Below are positions 36,247 to 47,925 of a stretch of 64,000 nt of DNA, one piece after another; position 1 is the first letter of the stretch, and the number at the start of each line of letters is the position of its first letter. Source of the stretch: Sciurus carolinensis (lineage: Eukaryota > Chordata > Mammalia > Rodentia > Sciuridae); NCBI RefSeq assembly GCF_902686445.1, contig NC_062214.1:44277454-44341453 (forward strand). The letters are read 5' to 3'. Under the pieces are notes generated by a model. It worked only from the letters and a program-made list of their open reading frames with translations, was not told where the DNA came from and ran no database searches. Both the position numbers and the translations under genes were made by a program.

Positions 36247-38528
36247 TGTCCCAGTGTTCTGAAAATACATGATTCAGCATCTTGCATAAATTTTTTTTTC
36301 CATTGTGCCAGACTCTCAGTGGGCCTTCTGACTCTGAATGAAGACATCCTTAACTTTTGAAAACTACTCCTTAACTGTTTAAATATTTACTCCCCTCTGC
36401 TTTCTCTGTTTTCTGGAACTACTGTTCTTCAACTGCTAAATCTCTTGTTTTCTGTTAAAGAGACAGATGGGCAATAGTTGGGATGCTTGAAATAAAGAAA
36501 GATGTTTGAAGATTAACTTCTTAAAGAACCTTTTCAGTGGTCTTGTTTTCAGTGCCATCTTTAGCTCCACTTCCAGAACTTTCCTCACTATCAGATGAAT
36601 GACCAAGTATTCTGCTTTCCAGTTTCCAAAACTGCATTGCTCTGATCATCTCATCTAGTCTATATGGCTTTTGAGTTTAAACTTGTTTGAAAATAATCCC
36701 TTTACTATCATCTTGTTAGAGTATAGTAGAAAGAGCAAAGGTAATGTATGTGTTCAATTTGCCATCTTTAAAACACCAAGTAATTTGTTAAAAGAAATTC
36801 AAAATTGATATTTGCCTCATGTTCTAAGTCCATTTGCATGATGATAATAAATAAATGTTCAAGACCTTTTATAACCTGTGGCAAATGAACAATTTGGTCC
36901 AATTTAATCTACTGCATAGATGGTGAGGGATGACCACAGGTTCTAAGAGTTTACCATACAGAGAGAGAGATGAAAAAGTAAGGAATACTTTATATTTGTT
37001 CTGAAGTGATCTCTGTGTTGTGAGTCCTCTTCTGGACAACTCTGTCATTAGTAACTTAGAGTTACAAATATAAAACCTAACAAGGCAAAAATAGCAACAG
37101 AAAATAGCTAAGTGTCAGTATAACAAGTGGAAGAATGTGTTTAATGGAGAGAGACCAGCCTCATTATTCATTTATGGTTCTATTTAAGTCATATCTTTCA
37201 TGTTATTTGAAACCAGAAAGCCTTCTCTGGTTTGACTCTGCCTGGGCTTTATAGATGGCACAGTAGTCAAGGGACAACAGAGGTAGAAAAGTCTGCCTTG
37301 TCCCTGGGATCCTGTTTCCAATTGTCTTTGGTGTGTGCTATGTGTTTGCCATTGGGCCACCTGAGAGTGCTGATATTTGCAGTATCCTTTTACACTTACT
37401 AGACCAAAAGCAAAAGTGGCCACATAAATGTGCAGTGGCCATGGGGTAACAGATGCTCTGCTAGGGAAGAAGGATGGAGGGAGTTATGAGTGACAGCCTC
37501 GAGACCACCTTCTGGCATGGTTCTGCAGACATCCCCAGACGTCTTCATAAGGGTCTTCCAAAAGGAACCTGTCTATGAACAGGCAAAAAATACTAAGTAC
37601 CCCTCAGAAAGAGTCTTTGAAGGATTCATCAGGAAGAAATAACTCTTCCTCTAGAACAGGTGTCCACAGATCCTTCCATATCCCCATGACACCCAGCCCT
37701 GTCCCCACTGCCCTCTTCATTAAACCCACAGGCCTTCTTCTCCTGCTGCCCTTATTGCCTGAGCCTCTAGCAATGTGCCTATTGGTCTAGTCTCAACCAA
37801 GCCAGCATCTTTTTAAAGGGACATGTCCCCACTATGAAGATTAACATTTTCTCTAGATCACCAGGCAAATCAATTAATGCCAACAAGATCGAGCACATAA
37901 TAGAGATGAAGCAAGAGGGTCAGCAGGGGACTGTACAAGGGGTTTTTCTGAGCCCAGCTCAGGTGCTCCTTCCATGCAGGAATAGCACCTGTAGCAGATG
38001 TTATAATCATTGACAAAGGCACAGAACAACTTGGCACCTCTCACATCCTTGATGTTCAGGATGCTAGGGCAGACCTGTTCCTGGGTGGCATGAGAGTCCT
38101 TCAGTGGGAAACTCTGTACTGACGATCCACCCTCAGCTTTGCTGTACCTTCCTTGGCCTGGAACCAGGAAACACCCAACTTTCCCTGATTTCTTTGCAGG
38201 AGTCAGATCTGGGTCGTGGTGGGGTGGATGATACTTCCAGCTGCCTTGGTCCCTTCCCCTTGTCTGTCACTGACCACCTCCTCCTAATCTGATTGTTGCA
38301 GTTTAATTCTATCTTGGCATCTGCCTCTCAGAAGATCTAGACCAAAACACCTAAGGACCTTCAGTAAATTCCCATTGATTGGCAGAGTAATTGAATCCAG
38401 GATTGCAGACATAGGTATGGGATTGTGTCTCTGGTTTATCATCTGCCAGAGCCTGCAGAAGTCACACCATCTCACTTGCACAGTCTGATAGCCTGTTTGG
38501 TGTTCTCTTTGTCTCCCTTTTCCTTTAG

Positions 38529-38603
38529 GTTGTGGCTCTCTCCTCCTGGTGTCTGCTGAGGGACTCCATCTACTACACGCTGTCTGTGGTCGCGCTCATT
38601 GTG
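38529..38603 (+). CDS. SLC24A3: SLC24A3 (NCKX3) coding exon, transmembrane segment
   Basis: This 75-nt exon is phase 0 at both ends and encodes 25 residues starting VVALSSWCLLRDS and ending in a hydrophobic stretch (YYTLSVVALIV). The acceptor follows a T/C-rich tract (ttttcctttag) and the donor is gtaagt at 38604. NCKX3 is a plasma-membrane exchanger that moves Na+ in one direction and Ca2+ plus K+ in the other. This exon gives a short polar linker and one membrane span near the end of the N-terminal helix cluster, just after the alpha-1 repeat, which is not in the window. The peptide matches NCKX3 as I remember it better than NCKX4 or NCKX2. The choice of NCKX3 is strengthened by the later loop exons. 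Exon number is not assigned. Confidence 0.9.
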
Positions 38604-39537
38604 GTAAGTTGCTCTCACTTCTCAGCACCAGGGTGATGTGTGGCTTCTCCATTTGACTCAAGGACACTGGTGGAGAGTGAGCAAGTGTCTGTCCATGCAT
38701 GGAGCAGACCTTGTTTCTTCCAGTTACTTTGATCAGCCAGAACCCCTGCTTGTCTTCAGGTGTTTTGACATAGGTTATCTGAGTCCATAAGAGTTCTGTG
38801 ACCCTCCTGATCTTCCCTTCTCACCTGCCTCCTGGCTCTTCTGTGACTCCTTTCCCCACCACCCCCACTTTGGGAACTTATTTCTTACCCTTCTCAGTCT
38901 GTAAACTTCCTAGAACATTCCCTTTCCTGCCCCAGCACCCCGGACCATAACTGCCTTTGTGATGACACCTCTGCAAATCTAGGAGTGGATAAACAACTCT
39001 CTACAAGAGTCTTCATGTCCCCAACTCAGCATGTCTCTAATTAAACTATCGATGTGTTCTCCTGAGTCTAGACCCTCTTTCTGTATTTCATCCCCCATTC
39101 CTATCCTAGCCACCCAACCTGAAAACTGAGCTTTCCCCCAACTCATACTATATCCATTGAGCTTAATTGTCCTGTGGATTTCCTTCTCATAAAAATCTCC
39201 CCAGCATGCACTCCCATATCCCACTTAGGTTCATGCTTTCTGCATCCGTGGCCTGAACTGAGAGAGCATCTCTGCTGCAGTTCATGGCAGGTCACGTTGC
39301 AACATGTTAGCATGACTGCCCACCCCTCCTCCCCCAGTCAATCATCAAGCACCATCCAAATTCTACCAAGAATACCTGTGAATGCCAATTCCTTTTTTAA
39401 CAATCAGAGGTTCCTGTGAGGGAAAACCCAAATGCCTTAACTTGACAAGCTGAACTCTCTGGGAGAAGATGGTGGTAAATTGGAAAGAAGACTGACATAG
39501 GAGTTGAGAGATCTGACTCCTAATTCTGGTCCCTACG

Positions 39538-40059
39538 TGTGATGATTAGTTATACAGGTCAACTTGACTGGGCTAAGGGATGCCTCATTGGCTGGTAAAA
39601 TTTTTTTTTTTTTTTTTTTTTTTTGGCTCGGTGTATCTGTGAGATGTTTCCAGGAAATAATAGCATCTGAATCAGTAGACTGAGTAAAGAAGATCACTCT
39701 TACCAACATGGATGGATAGCATTCAATTCCTTGAGGACTCACAAGGAAGAGTGAATTTTCTCTTTCTGCTTAAGATGGATCATATGAATTCCTCTGCCCT
39801 TGGACATGAGTACTCCTGGTTATTGGGCTTCCTGACTCAAACTGTTACACTATTGACTCTTTGGTTTTCAGAACTTTGGGCTTGGACTGGAACTGAGTTA
39901 TTCATTTTTGTAAATGGCAGATTACTTCTCAGACTCCATAATAATGTGAGCCAATACTACATAATTAATCTAATGTGTGCATGTAGGTGTATATGTGTAT
40001 ATGTATACACATATAATCTCATATTTGTTCTGTGTGTCTGAGGAACCCTGCATAGTATA
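39538..40059 (+). mobile_element. Mammalian interspersed repeat, family not assigned
   Basis: It starts 'tgtgatgattagttatacag', continues 'aactgagtaaag'-type sequence ('atcagtagactgagtaaaga') and ends near 'tgaggaaccctgcatagtat'. This start and end are common to a repeat found through mammal genomes. A 25-nt T-run (39600-39624) interrupts it and may be the trace of a later insertion. Confidence 0.6.
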
Positions 40060-40069
40060 CCTCCTTTCT

Positions 40070-40145
40070 AGTTCTGATGACCTTGGAGAAATCAATTGCT
40101 CTAGGTTTTAGTTTTCTTACCTACAAGACAGGAATAGATCCACTA
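40070..40145 (-). mobile_element. MIR SINE fragment, antisense
   Basis: 'gatgaccttggagaaatcaa' and 'ttagttttcttacctacaag' match the reversed MIR core. Confidence 0.6.
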
Positions 40146-41324
40146 AGGAATCTGCACACCTGTTTCACAAAGCACTTACCTGTACACTATTTTATTGTAA
40201 CTCTCTGTGTCAATAAGATAAATATGGGGCTTGGTAAGAGACTTGCCATAAGAAACCAGATAGGTACTTCAGTTCCTGATGCTGAAAATCTTTGGTTTAC
40301 AAACCATCACAAGGTCTACCATGAAAATTGAGTTACACCTGCTCCAAACCCTGTCCTCCAAAGCTCCCAGGTTAAATAATTGGGAGGATTGAGCAGAAGG
40401 GATTGGAATGCTATGTTGGAACAAATGGCATGCTTCATCTTTTTAAGTCCTGGTTCACAGACTTAAGGACACACATGAACTCTGTGTTCTTATTCTCAGT
40501 TGCTATCTAGAGAAAAGTTCTGATCATCTGTCACCTAGAGATCTCGTCATCTCAGTCCAGACTTCTCAAACACTCTTTCTAGCAAACTTTGTTCTGCAAT
40601 GAGCAACTCATGCTGCTCATGTGCACTCTGCCCTTCTGCCATTTTAGGGTATATTAGGATGATTTTAGCAACTTACTTTTTCAAGAGACATGTTTAGAAG
40701 ATAGTGTAAGTAAATGCGGCCATGTTGCTGAAGCCCAGAAAAAGATGCCTGTGCTCATAAAGAGAGGTCCTGGAAGCACAGACTGGTGATAACCCCTCCA
40801 GCAGCCTCTTTCCCTGCTTTCAGCATAGACACCTCATGGACTATGTGTGAAATAATTTGTCTTCTATCCAATGTATCTAGACTTGTCCAAGATAAAATAA
40901 ATGTAATTGCTGCTAATGCTGTGTGAAGAAGTAAAGAGGTCTGGCTTCTTCAGGCTGCAGATGACACTGTCACCCAACCCTGGTCTTTGGGCCAAGCCAC
41001 CATCTGTCCTCAAGGTGTGGCACGTAAATCACAGAACTGAGTAACTGAATGTGCAGGTTGCCAGGGAAGCTCTGCTTTTCTTGCCGACAGAAACTGCAAA
41101 ATAAAATGAGTCTTTGCCATCACCTGCAGATTTGGACTGTTTACAGAGTAGTTGTCAAAATAAGAGTTGTTTTTGGTCAAAACTAGATTTTGAGGAAAAT
41201 CATGTGTCTTCATTGCCAAGAAACTGTGGAAAATATAAGGTCTGAGTTTTCAAGGGTAGGTCTTGGTTCTAACTTGGTTCTATTTACTTTAACTAGTATT
41301 CCTTCACCTTCTGAGTGCATTGGA

Positions 41325-41485
41325 AACAATCAGCATGCTTATTTGAAATGCAGAACCCAGGTAATTTCATTCCATAGATTCTGGGTGGGGATCCAGGAAG
41401 TCGCATTTCAACCCGCGTATTCCCTGACTCCCAGAGGAGGGGACGCCAGGAGAACTGCACTGCATTTTGAGAAACACAACTTTAA
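41325..41485 (+). mobile_element. MER5-like or related hAT fragment
   Basis: 'cttatttgaaatgcagaacc', 'ttctgggtggggatccagga' and 'cattttgagaaacacaac' resemble a hAT-Charlie element of the MER5 group. Diverged, so moderate support only. Confidence 0.5.
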
Positions 41486-43373
41486 CTATGGCTGGAAACC
41501 CTTTCCTCAGGGTATTCTATTCATGTGTGGCATAGCAATGATAATTTTTAGAATCAATTTAAAGATTCCCAAAGGAAAAGGAATCCTGGCAGTTTAAGTA
41601 GCTTTCGTTTGCTTGGATTCCTGACTTCTGTTCTTCTGTGTAAATTATTTGAATCTTGTTAAATGGTGGTCACACTCCCCAGGGTCATTTGCATGTAAGA
41701 CTCAAAATCTACCTAAGAAGCACAAATCTCCCTACCAGAAGCACAGTACTCAGCAAAGTAACTTTCACAGTGTCCCCAAATCTAGTTTCTATGCCCCAAA
41801 CTCAGACTGCAGCTCACACACACTCTAGCATTTGTCAAGGTTTCCTACTCTCTTTCTAGGTCTTCCTAAATATCGAAGTAACAAAATCATGTTTCTTCCA
41901 GTTCTCCTTATGTAATACAAATTTCTCTATAGGAGTCTGTCGTGGGAACTTAAAATTCCTTTATTTAAAAACGCCTTCCTCCTCTCCACAAAATAATTAT
42001 CAACCTTCCCAAACAATTTATTTAAATATTAGAGTTTTTTAAAAATACTTTCTCCCATTATTTGGTTCTGAAATGTTCAGAAGGCAGAACTGTTGGTCCC
42101 CTGAGGCTATAAAATAAAGAGCTCATTCACCCACAGGGTAAATCAGGATTTAGTGGGACCAGATGCCTTTTCTATATACATCCCCAACAGGGAGTCTTTC
42201 AAAGACACATAGAGGAGCCCCAAGGACAAACCATGGAACCTGGAGATCCAAACAGCAGCAGGAGGGCTTCTCCAGAGATGCTGGTGTCAACTGAGGGGCA
42301 GGGCACTCAGAATCTGGCCAGGAAAGTGCAAAGGGCATTGCTATACCTGGAGTCTAAATCAGCAGAAATGTAAGCAGATGCAGATGGGACATGAATAGGG
42401 TGGAAAGCAGAAACACAAGAATAAGACAAGTATATGCATTCTGCAATTAACAGAGCAAAAACGGTTCATTTAGACACAGAGTCAATTCACTTTGGTATTT
42501 GGGTTTCACCTAAACTCCCCTCTGTGCTATTTTCTAGCTTGCTTGTTTGTTTGCTTGTTTTCAGGAGGCTGCTAAAGAAATTAAGAATATGCCATTTTCT
42601 AAAGCAATTATAATTTCACAAACTAAATTATGTGATTCTTATGGCCCTTCCCCCACTCCAGTCAAGCATCCCCCGTTAGCCCTTGTGTCACTTAAGCATC
42701 GGACCATGGAAAAGCTGGATGTGCCTGGAAGCTCGCCGATGACTTCAGTCTCTGCAAGAAAAGTATCACCTATTAAGCCCTGGGAGCATGTGGGTTCTTT
42801 GGAGTGTGTCCCTCTGTGCATCTACCCTACAGGTCCAACAAATGTCTGCAGACCATTGCAGACTCTCCTGCTGCTTCTCTTCTGCCCCTGTGATCACTTG
42901 GACTGTGGGCATCTCAGGCCTCCTGGTCCTGCCCTTTCTCTAAATTCCAGTAGGACTGTCAGTTTTCTTATATTGAAATGTTACTGTAATTTACATAATC
43001 ATATAATTTACATAAATGCAAATGATTCGTTACATCACCAGTCAAAACAGCTGCCCTAAAAGAAATACTTTATTTTTACTCTTCATCTCTGCTTGAGGAC
43101 AGGGACTATGAGCATTGAGAGGAGAGAAACCTTCAGGCTTATGGAACAGGTTCCCCATATCCTGGGCTGGGGCAGAAATCCAGTTCACAAGTGCTGTCTA
43201 TCTGCAGATGATGGGCCAGGGAAGACATTGACCCCAGATTGGGTGATCCTCAGAGCACCCTGGGCACAGGCACAGCAGTGAAGCTGATCCAAGCTGACAT
43301 TTCCTTTTCCATCTCTGAAGGACTCATTGCAATACTCCCAGCTTCAGTGCTGCCACTGAGATAGTCAGTGCTT

Positions 43374-43746
43374 TGTATTAGTCAGCTTCAAGTTACTATA
43401 ACAAAAAGCTCAAGATAATTAATAAGAAAAAAGGTATGCTTAGTTCATGGTTCAGAGGTTCCAGTTCATGTTCAAGTGACCCTATTGTTTTGGGCCTCTG
43501 GCAAGTTTGTCACATTTTGGCAGAAGAGTATAGTGGAGCAAACTGTTCACATCATAATCCAAGAAGCAAGAAAGAGAACAGGAAGAGAATGGGGTCCTGC
43601 AACTACCTTCAAAGGCATGTCCCTAATAACCTAAAGTCCTCCCACTAGGCTCCACCTCTCAAAGGTTTCCTCAGCCTTCAAATATTGCCATCATAGGGAC
43701 CAAGTTTTTAACACATGGATCTTTGGGGGACAGTCAGCTTCTAGCA
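43374..43746 (-). mobile_element. MaLR-type LTR, antisense
   Basis: 'tgtattagtcagcttcaagt' then tactataacaaaaagc, 'aaaggcatgtccctaataac' and 'ggatctttgggggacagtca' in MaLR LTR order in reverse. Confidence 0.78.
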
Positions 43747-43785
43747 GAATTTTTGCAGTGATGGAAATGGTCTAGAACTCTGTGT

Positions 43786-43942
43786 CATCCACTAGGGTAG
43801 CCACTTGCCACATGTAGTTACTGAGCACTTGACATATAGCTAGTTAGACCAAGGAACTAAATTTTTAGTTCACTTAGTTTCAATTAAGTTACATTTACAT
43901 AGCCACATGTGGCTAGTGGTTACCATATTGTATGTGCGATTC
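43786..43942. mobile_element. Palindromic DNA-transposon relic (second copy)
   Basis: 'gccacttgccacatgtagtt' on the left and 'agccacatgtggctagtggt' on the right form inverted ends around an AT-rich middle. Same family as 5222-5371. Confidence 0.65.
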
Positions 43943-44079
43943 TAGTGAGTAAACTGTCCCAGGGAAAATGGGAATCCATAGTTTTCAACAAGTATCGACT
44001 CATTGAGACTGAGTACTACATTGTGTCAACTGGTAAAAGATTTATCAATTGATGCCCATGAGTACGCAGACTACCTGTT

Positions 44080-44160
44080 ACATAAATGAGTCCCATTTTA
44101 CAAATGGCAGAACCAAGGCTCCAGAAGTAAAACAACTTTGCCCAAGCTCGGAGAGCTTTA
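44080..44160 (+). mobile_element. MIR SINE fragment
   Basis: 'tcccattttacaaatggcag' then aaccaaggctccagaag and 'acaactttgcccaagctcgg' follow the MIR core. Confidence 0.75.
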
Positions 44161-44556
44161 TCTCAGGCTTACCAGTGCAGATATCTAAGATGGTACAGCT
44201 ATACTGCTCCACAACAGAATTTGAACTTCTCCTCCCAAAAAATTTGCTTCTTATAGTCTTTAAAATCATGCTTGTCCTGACCAACCACACAATCCTCCTA
44301 TTAGAATAGAGGGTCTGCTTCCTTTTTTTGAGATCTTGTTTTTAGAGAGAAAGGAATAGTCCCTTCACCTTCTGAAATTATTGCTTTTTGTGTGTGAAGA
44401 CAACTAATTTTAAATACTCCAGAAATCTTTTTATCCTGAACTTTCTATGGGAGAAAATAAATCCTATGGGTCATGTTGATGATTGTCCTTCACTGCCTAA
44501 CTGGTGACAGGGCCCTAGTCCTCTGGCTATAACCCTACCCTCTTAGACCCATTCTT

Positions 44557-44648
44557 TTTTTTTTTTTTTTTTTGGAGCTGGGGATTGAACCCAGGGCCTT
44601 GTGCATGTGAGGCAAGCACTCTACCAACTGAGCTATATCCCCAGCCCC
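44557..44648 (-). mobile_element. ID SINE, antisense, perfect 13-bp TSD
   Basis: A T-run followed by 'gctggggattgaacccaggg' and 'ctctaccaactgagctatat' then ccccagcccc is a well-kept ID element in reverse. Flanks tagacccattctt at 44544-44556 and 44649-44661 are identical. Confidence 0.94.
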
Positions 44649-46836
44649 TAGACCCATTCTTCACTGGGAATTAGCTGCTTTGTTCTCCAATTTAGAGACT
44701 TGGAATCTCTCAGGCTCATTGTTCCCCTCTTACATTTCAGCTCTCCTCCTGACGAAGTGGGAGAGTCTCATAGGGAATGACTACGATCAAAATTTAAGGT
44801 CCTAAAACAAATTGACTATGAGAATACAAAGGTTACCTGTTTTTCAGTCCCTGTGATGGGTAGGAGAAAGGACCTGCTGGGAAAACGAGGGGGCTGGGAT
44901 TTTTCTTGCATTTGCTCCTTGAACAGGGACATAGGTTGGCTGACTCAGAGAACGTACCATGCAAAGTCTCCCAGTTTTTACAAGGAAAATGACTTAGAAA
45001 TTTTAGTTTGTGTTTGTTTTTGTTTTCGCCATGCCCAGCAAACATAATCCTTTATCAGCCCTCACCTCCTATATCCTAAATTATCTTCATATCCCTTTTT
45101 CTTCCCTGTAGCCTGCCCTTACATTCTTTTATGAGATAACCAGCTCTTTTCAAGCCCTCCTTCTGGGTCATCTTTATTTCCTGCCTTCCTGCAACTGTTA
45201 GCCCTATCCAGTCAGATTTCTAGATGTTCTGAAGTAGTACTTACCATTTAACTTCAAAGTGTAAACCACACCAGTGCACATAACAGCTTTCCAGTATATT
45301 CCATCAGATTACTCTCCTCAGATGTAATTGCCCTGGTCTCTGTTAAGTCATTTATACCCCTGCTCCCAGAACTGAATAAGAACTCCAAATACAGATCAGC
45401 CCTGGGAGTCCCTCCCCGCCACACACACTATTGAGTGGGAAGAGTCTGTGGGGGCCTATTTCCATTTTATAGCAAGAAAAGAAAGATTTCAAGGTTTATG
45501 TCTCTTTCCAAAAAAAAAAAAAATGATAATGTTGATTTTCTCCTGTTATTTTCACTGCTTAAAATTCTAATAGTGACCTTGATTATAATACAGCTATGAA
45601 ATCATAGCCTCGGCAACATGCGGCCCCTGTTTGATGGTTGCAGCTTACTCTAAGCAAACCCAGGACCTGACGTGGTGATGTTGAGGCAGAGCCAGCCTCC
45701 AGCCTCTCCTATCCTGGCCACACTGAGCCATTCCTGGGTTGCCTTTCCCGACTCTTCCATTCTGAACCTGCCGTTTTCTTGGCAGTTCCCTAGGACTCTG
45801 ATATCTAGGAATTCACCTGCCTGTCTTGCTTGGAAGAATTCTACAGCAGACCCAAGGATTGACAATCTGGTTTCCATGGTACCCAACCATTTCTGGGAAG
45901 CCTGGAGGAAATAAGTGCTTTTTTTTTTTTTTTTTAATAAATTCATTCCTGTTCGTTCACATTTAACGCAGATGTAGAACACACGGAAACCTTAGGGTGA
46001 AGCCCAGGACAGCTCTGGATAAACAGTATGTGAGTCAGAGGTCAGGATCCCTGCCTAGCCCATGCTCAGCAAATTTGGAGCCCAGTTATCAGTTGGTATT
46101 ACCCATGTGTGGTCTCTGTGCTACCCCAGTGTCTGGATCCAAATAACCAGCAGAGCACAGAGAGAAGAGCTGTTACCCAAGGCTTGCTTTCAAAACTCTA
46201 ATTGGGAAAAGACTGGGTCAATTTCAAAGACCACGATGGGAGGTCCTTCGCTGGCAACTCACATGAGTACACAGATGATTTGTCCCCAAGAAAGAGCATT
46301 ACTCAGAAACTGTCCCTCGAATGCCACCTTGCCTCATCACAGCAATAGCATAGCTGAAAGCTCTCCAGTGGTGTATCCACCTTGAGGTGCTTCCTCTCCT
46401 CCAAGAGATCTAAGGGAGCTTTGAATATGGGCTTGAACTGACTTCAACATCTCTGTCTTGGCAGAATAGACCTGGACAGAGGACTAGAACATGAGCACCA
46501 CCTAGTGGTGACCAGTTGGAACTGGAGGAGCCATTTCTGGTTTTAGAGGCGTGTAAATGATTTCAGGTTTTCTTTTTACAATAGGAATACTGCTATATGG
46601 GGGGTTATTTTGTTGTTGTTGTTTTGTCTTATAGCTAGAATATTAAAAACAGAGGAATGTGTCAAGAGAATTCAATAACAAATCTATCACCCCCTCACCC
46701 TGATCCATCAACAGCCTCAAGTCAAAGTAATGCCTGTCCTTGTCATTTCAAGTTTTCAGACACAGTAATTTTAATGTCCCATCAGAGTGATCCAGGAATA
46801 TCATTGCCTAAAGGAGCCTTCTGTGATCAGTGCCAG

Positions 46837-46942
46837 TTTTTTTTTTTTCTTTTTCTTTTTTTCTGGTGCTGGGAATGTACCAGGCTTGGTTCAGGCATGT
46901 TAAGCAAATGCTTGGTCACTGAGTTGCATGCATCCCAGCCCC
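46837..46942 (-). mobile_element. ID-like SINE, antisense
   Basis: A T/C-run, 'ggtgctgggaatgtaccagg' and 'gcttggtcactgagttgcat' then gcatcccagcccc are the reverse of a diverged ID element. Confidence 0.82.
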
Positions 46943-47900
46943 TGTTCCCTGTTTTCTTATTTTCATTCTTCTGAAGAAGTGATGTCCAGTCACCTGCCTT
47001 CTCCATCTGACACCACTGACTGCTTGGAGACAGTTCATAACTCACTTCTCCTCCCTTTTCAAAAGAAACAAGCCTGATTCTTTTTAGATTTTCTTACAGG
47101 TCTGATTTCTAGTCCCTTTTATCCTTTGCATTGTTCTTTTGAGTCTTCTCATTTCTCTACACAATCCCCTTAAGTAGAGGGATAAACCTGAACTGTGTTT
47201 GCTCATCAGCCACAGGGCAGCCGAATCCTCTGGGTTTTGCTGTAGGAATCATGCACCCTGAGGGACGGGGCTTCATCCTGCCAGACAGAGATCAAAGGGA
47301 GAACTGTTTCCATGGCTTGGGTGTTTCTAGATCTCTACCATTTATTAGTACTGGTATTGGATTACTTGCATGTCTTTTTCCCTGTCTCCCTGAACCACAT
47401 CCCAAACCCCAACTCCAAAGGCCACAACCATCCTCCTGACTTCAGTTTATGATGTTCTGTCCCTACCTGGGTAGCTCATCCAATCTCACTGGCTTCACCC
47501 ACTGTTTCTCTGATTCATTGAACTCCCTGTAAATTTCATTCTCAGTTTTGGGTTCTTTGTATAATTAAGCCCATTCTAAATTTCTATATGATTCTTAAAA
47601 TAATCAGTGGCTAAAGCCATACTGGTCCCATGTCTGGTCCCTGGAAGATACACAAAAGGTACTTTTCTAAATACCAGGGTGAGTTCACGCCAGCAACTCC
47701 TTTTGTAGGACATAAGCCTCCATCCTTGGAGAAGATCACATAGAATAAGGGCTGGTAAAAGCTGCTTTCATATCATATGATATTGTCTGCCTTACCTAAT
47801 AGAAGAAAATTAAATTGGCCTGGTCTAATAAACTCTTTTCCTCTTGAATTCTCTTAAGTGGCTACAAATTGATTGTTCCAGGCCATTGCTGAGACTAAAT

Positions 47901-47925
47901 TGAATTAATTAATTAATTAATTAAT
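47901..47925. repeat. (AATT)n short tandem repeat
   Basis: About six copies of aatt, which is also a perfect palindrome. Confidence 0.95.

Larger units (their letters stand above)
1..38528 (+). other. SLC24A3: SLC24A3 intron (partial, 3' part)
   Basis: This is intron sequence upstream of the first visible exon. It ends in a strong polypyrimidine tract and AG at 38527-38528. I looked for the preceding NCKX3 exons (alpha-1 repeat) and recognised none. Recognised repeats are listed separately. Stretches where I see nothing nameable are about 1-2284 (only short CAAA repeats near 683-705 and GA repeats near 1160-1180), 3290-4010, 7110-8050, 8930-9490, 10260-11340, 14000-14650, 15070-15890, 21850-22580, 24150-26340, 26510-27990, 29650-31070, 31360-32760, 32970-34380 and 36270-38510. 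These are AT-rich or neutral in look, and open frames in them lack splice or codon support. Confidence 0.85.

Noticed and set aside
37800..38120. Possible processed pseudogene on the minus strand
   Set aside because: A short run reads protein-like, but I recognise no parent gene, no A tail and no target duplication.
41190..41597. 135-codon plus-strand frame
   Set aside because: It overlaps a MER5-like repeat fragment and has no protein features.
42547..43059. 170-codon open frame on the plus strand
   Set aside because: No recognisable domain and no paralogue in memory. The peptide is low in structure and the region lies inside an SLC24A3 intron without splice logic, so it is probably chance.
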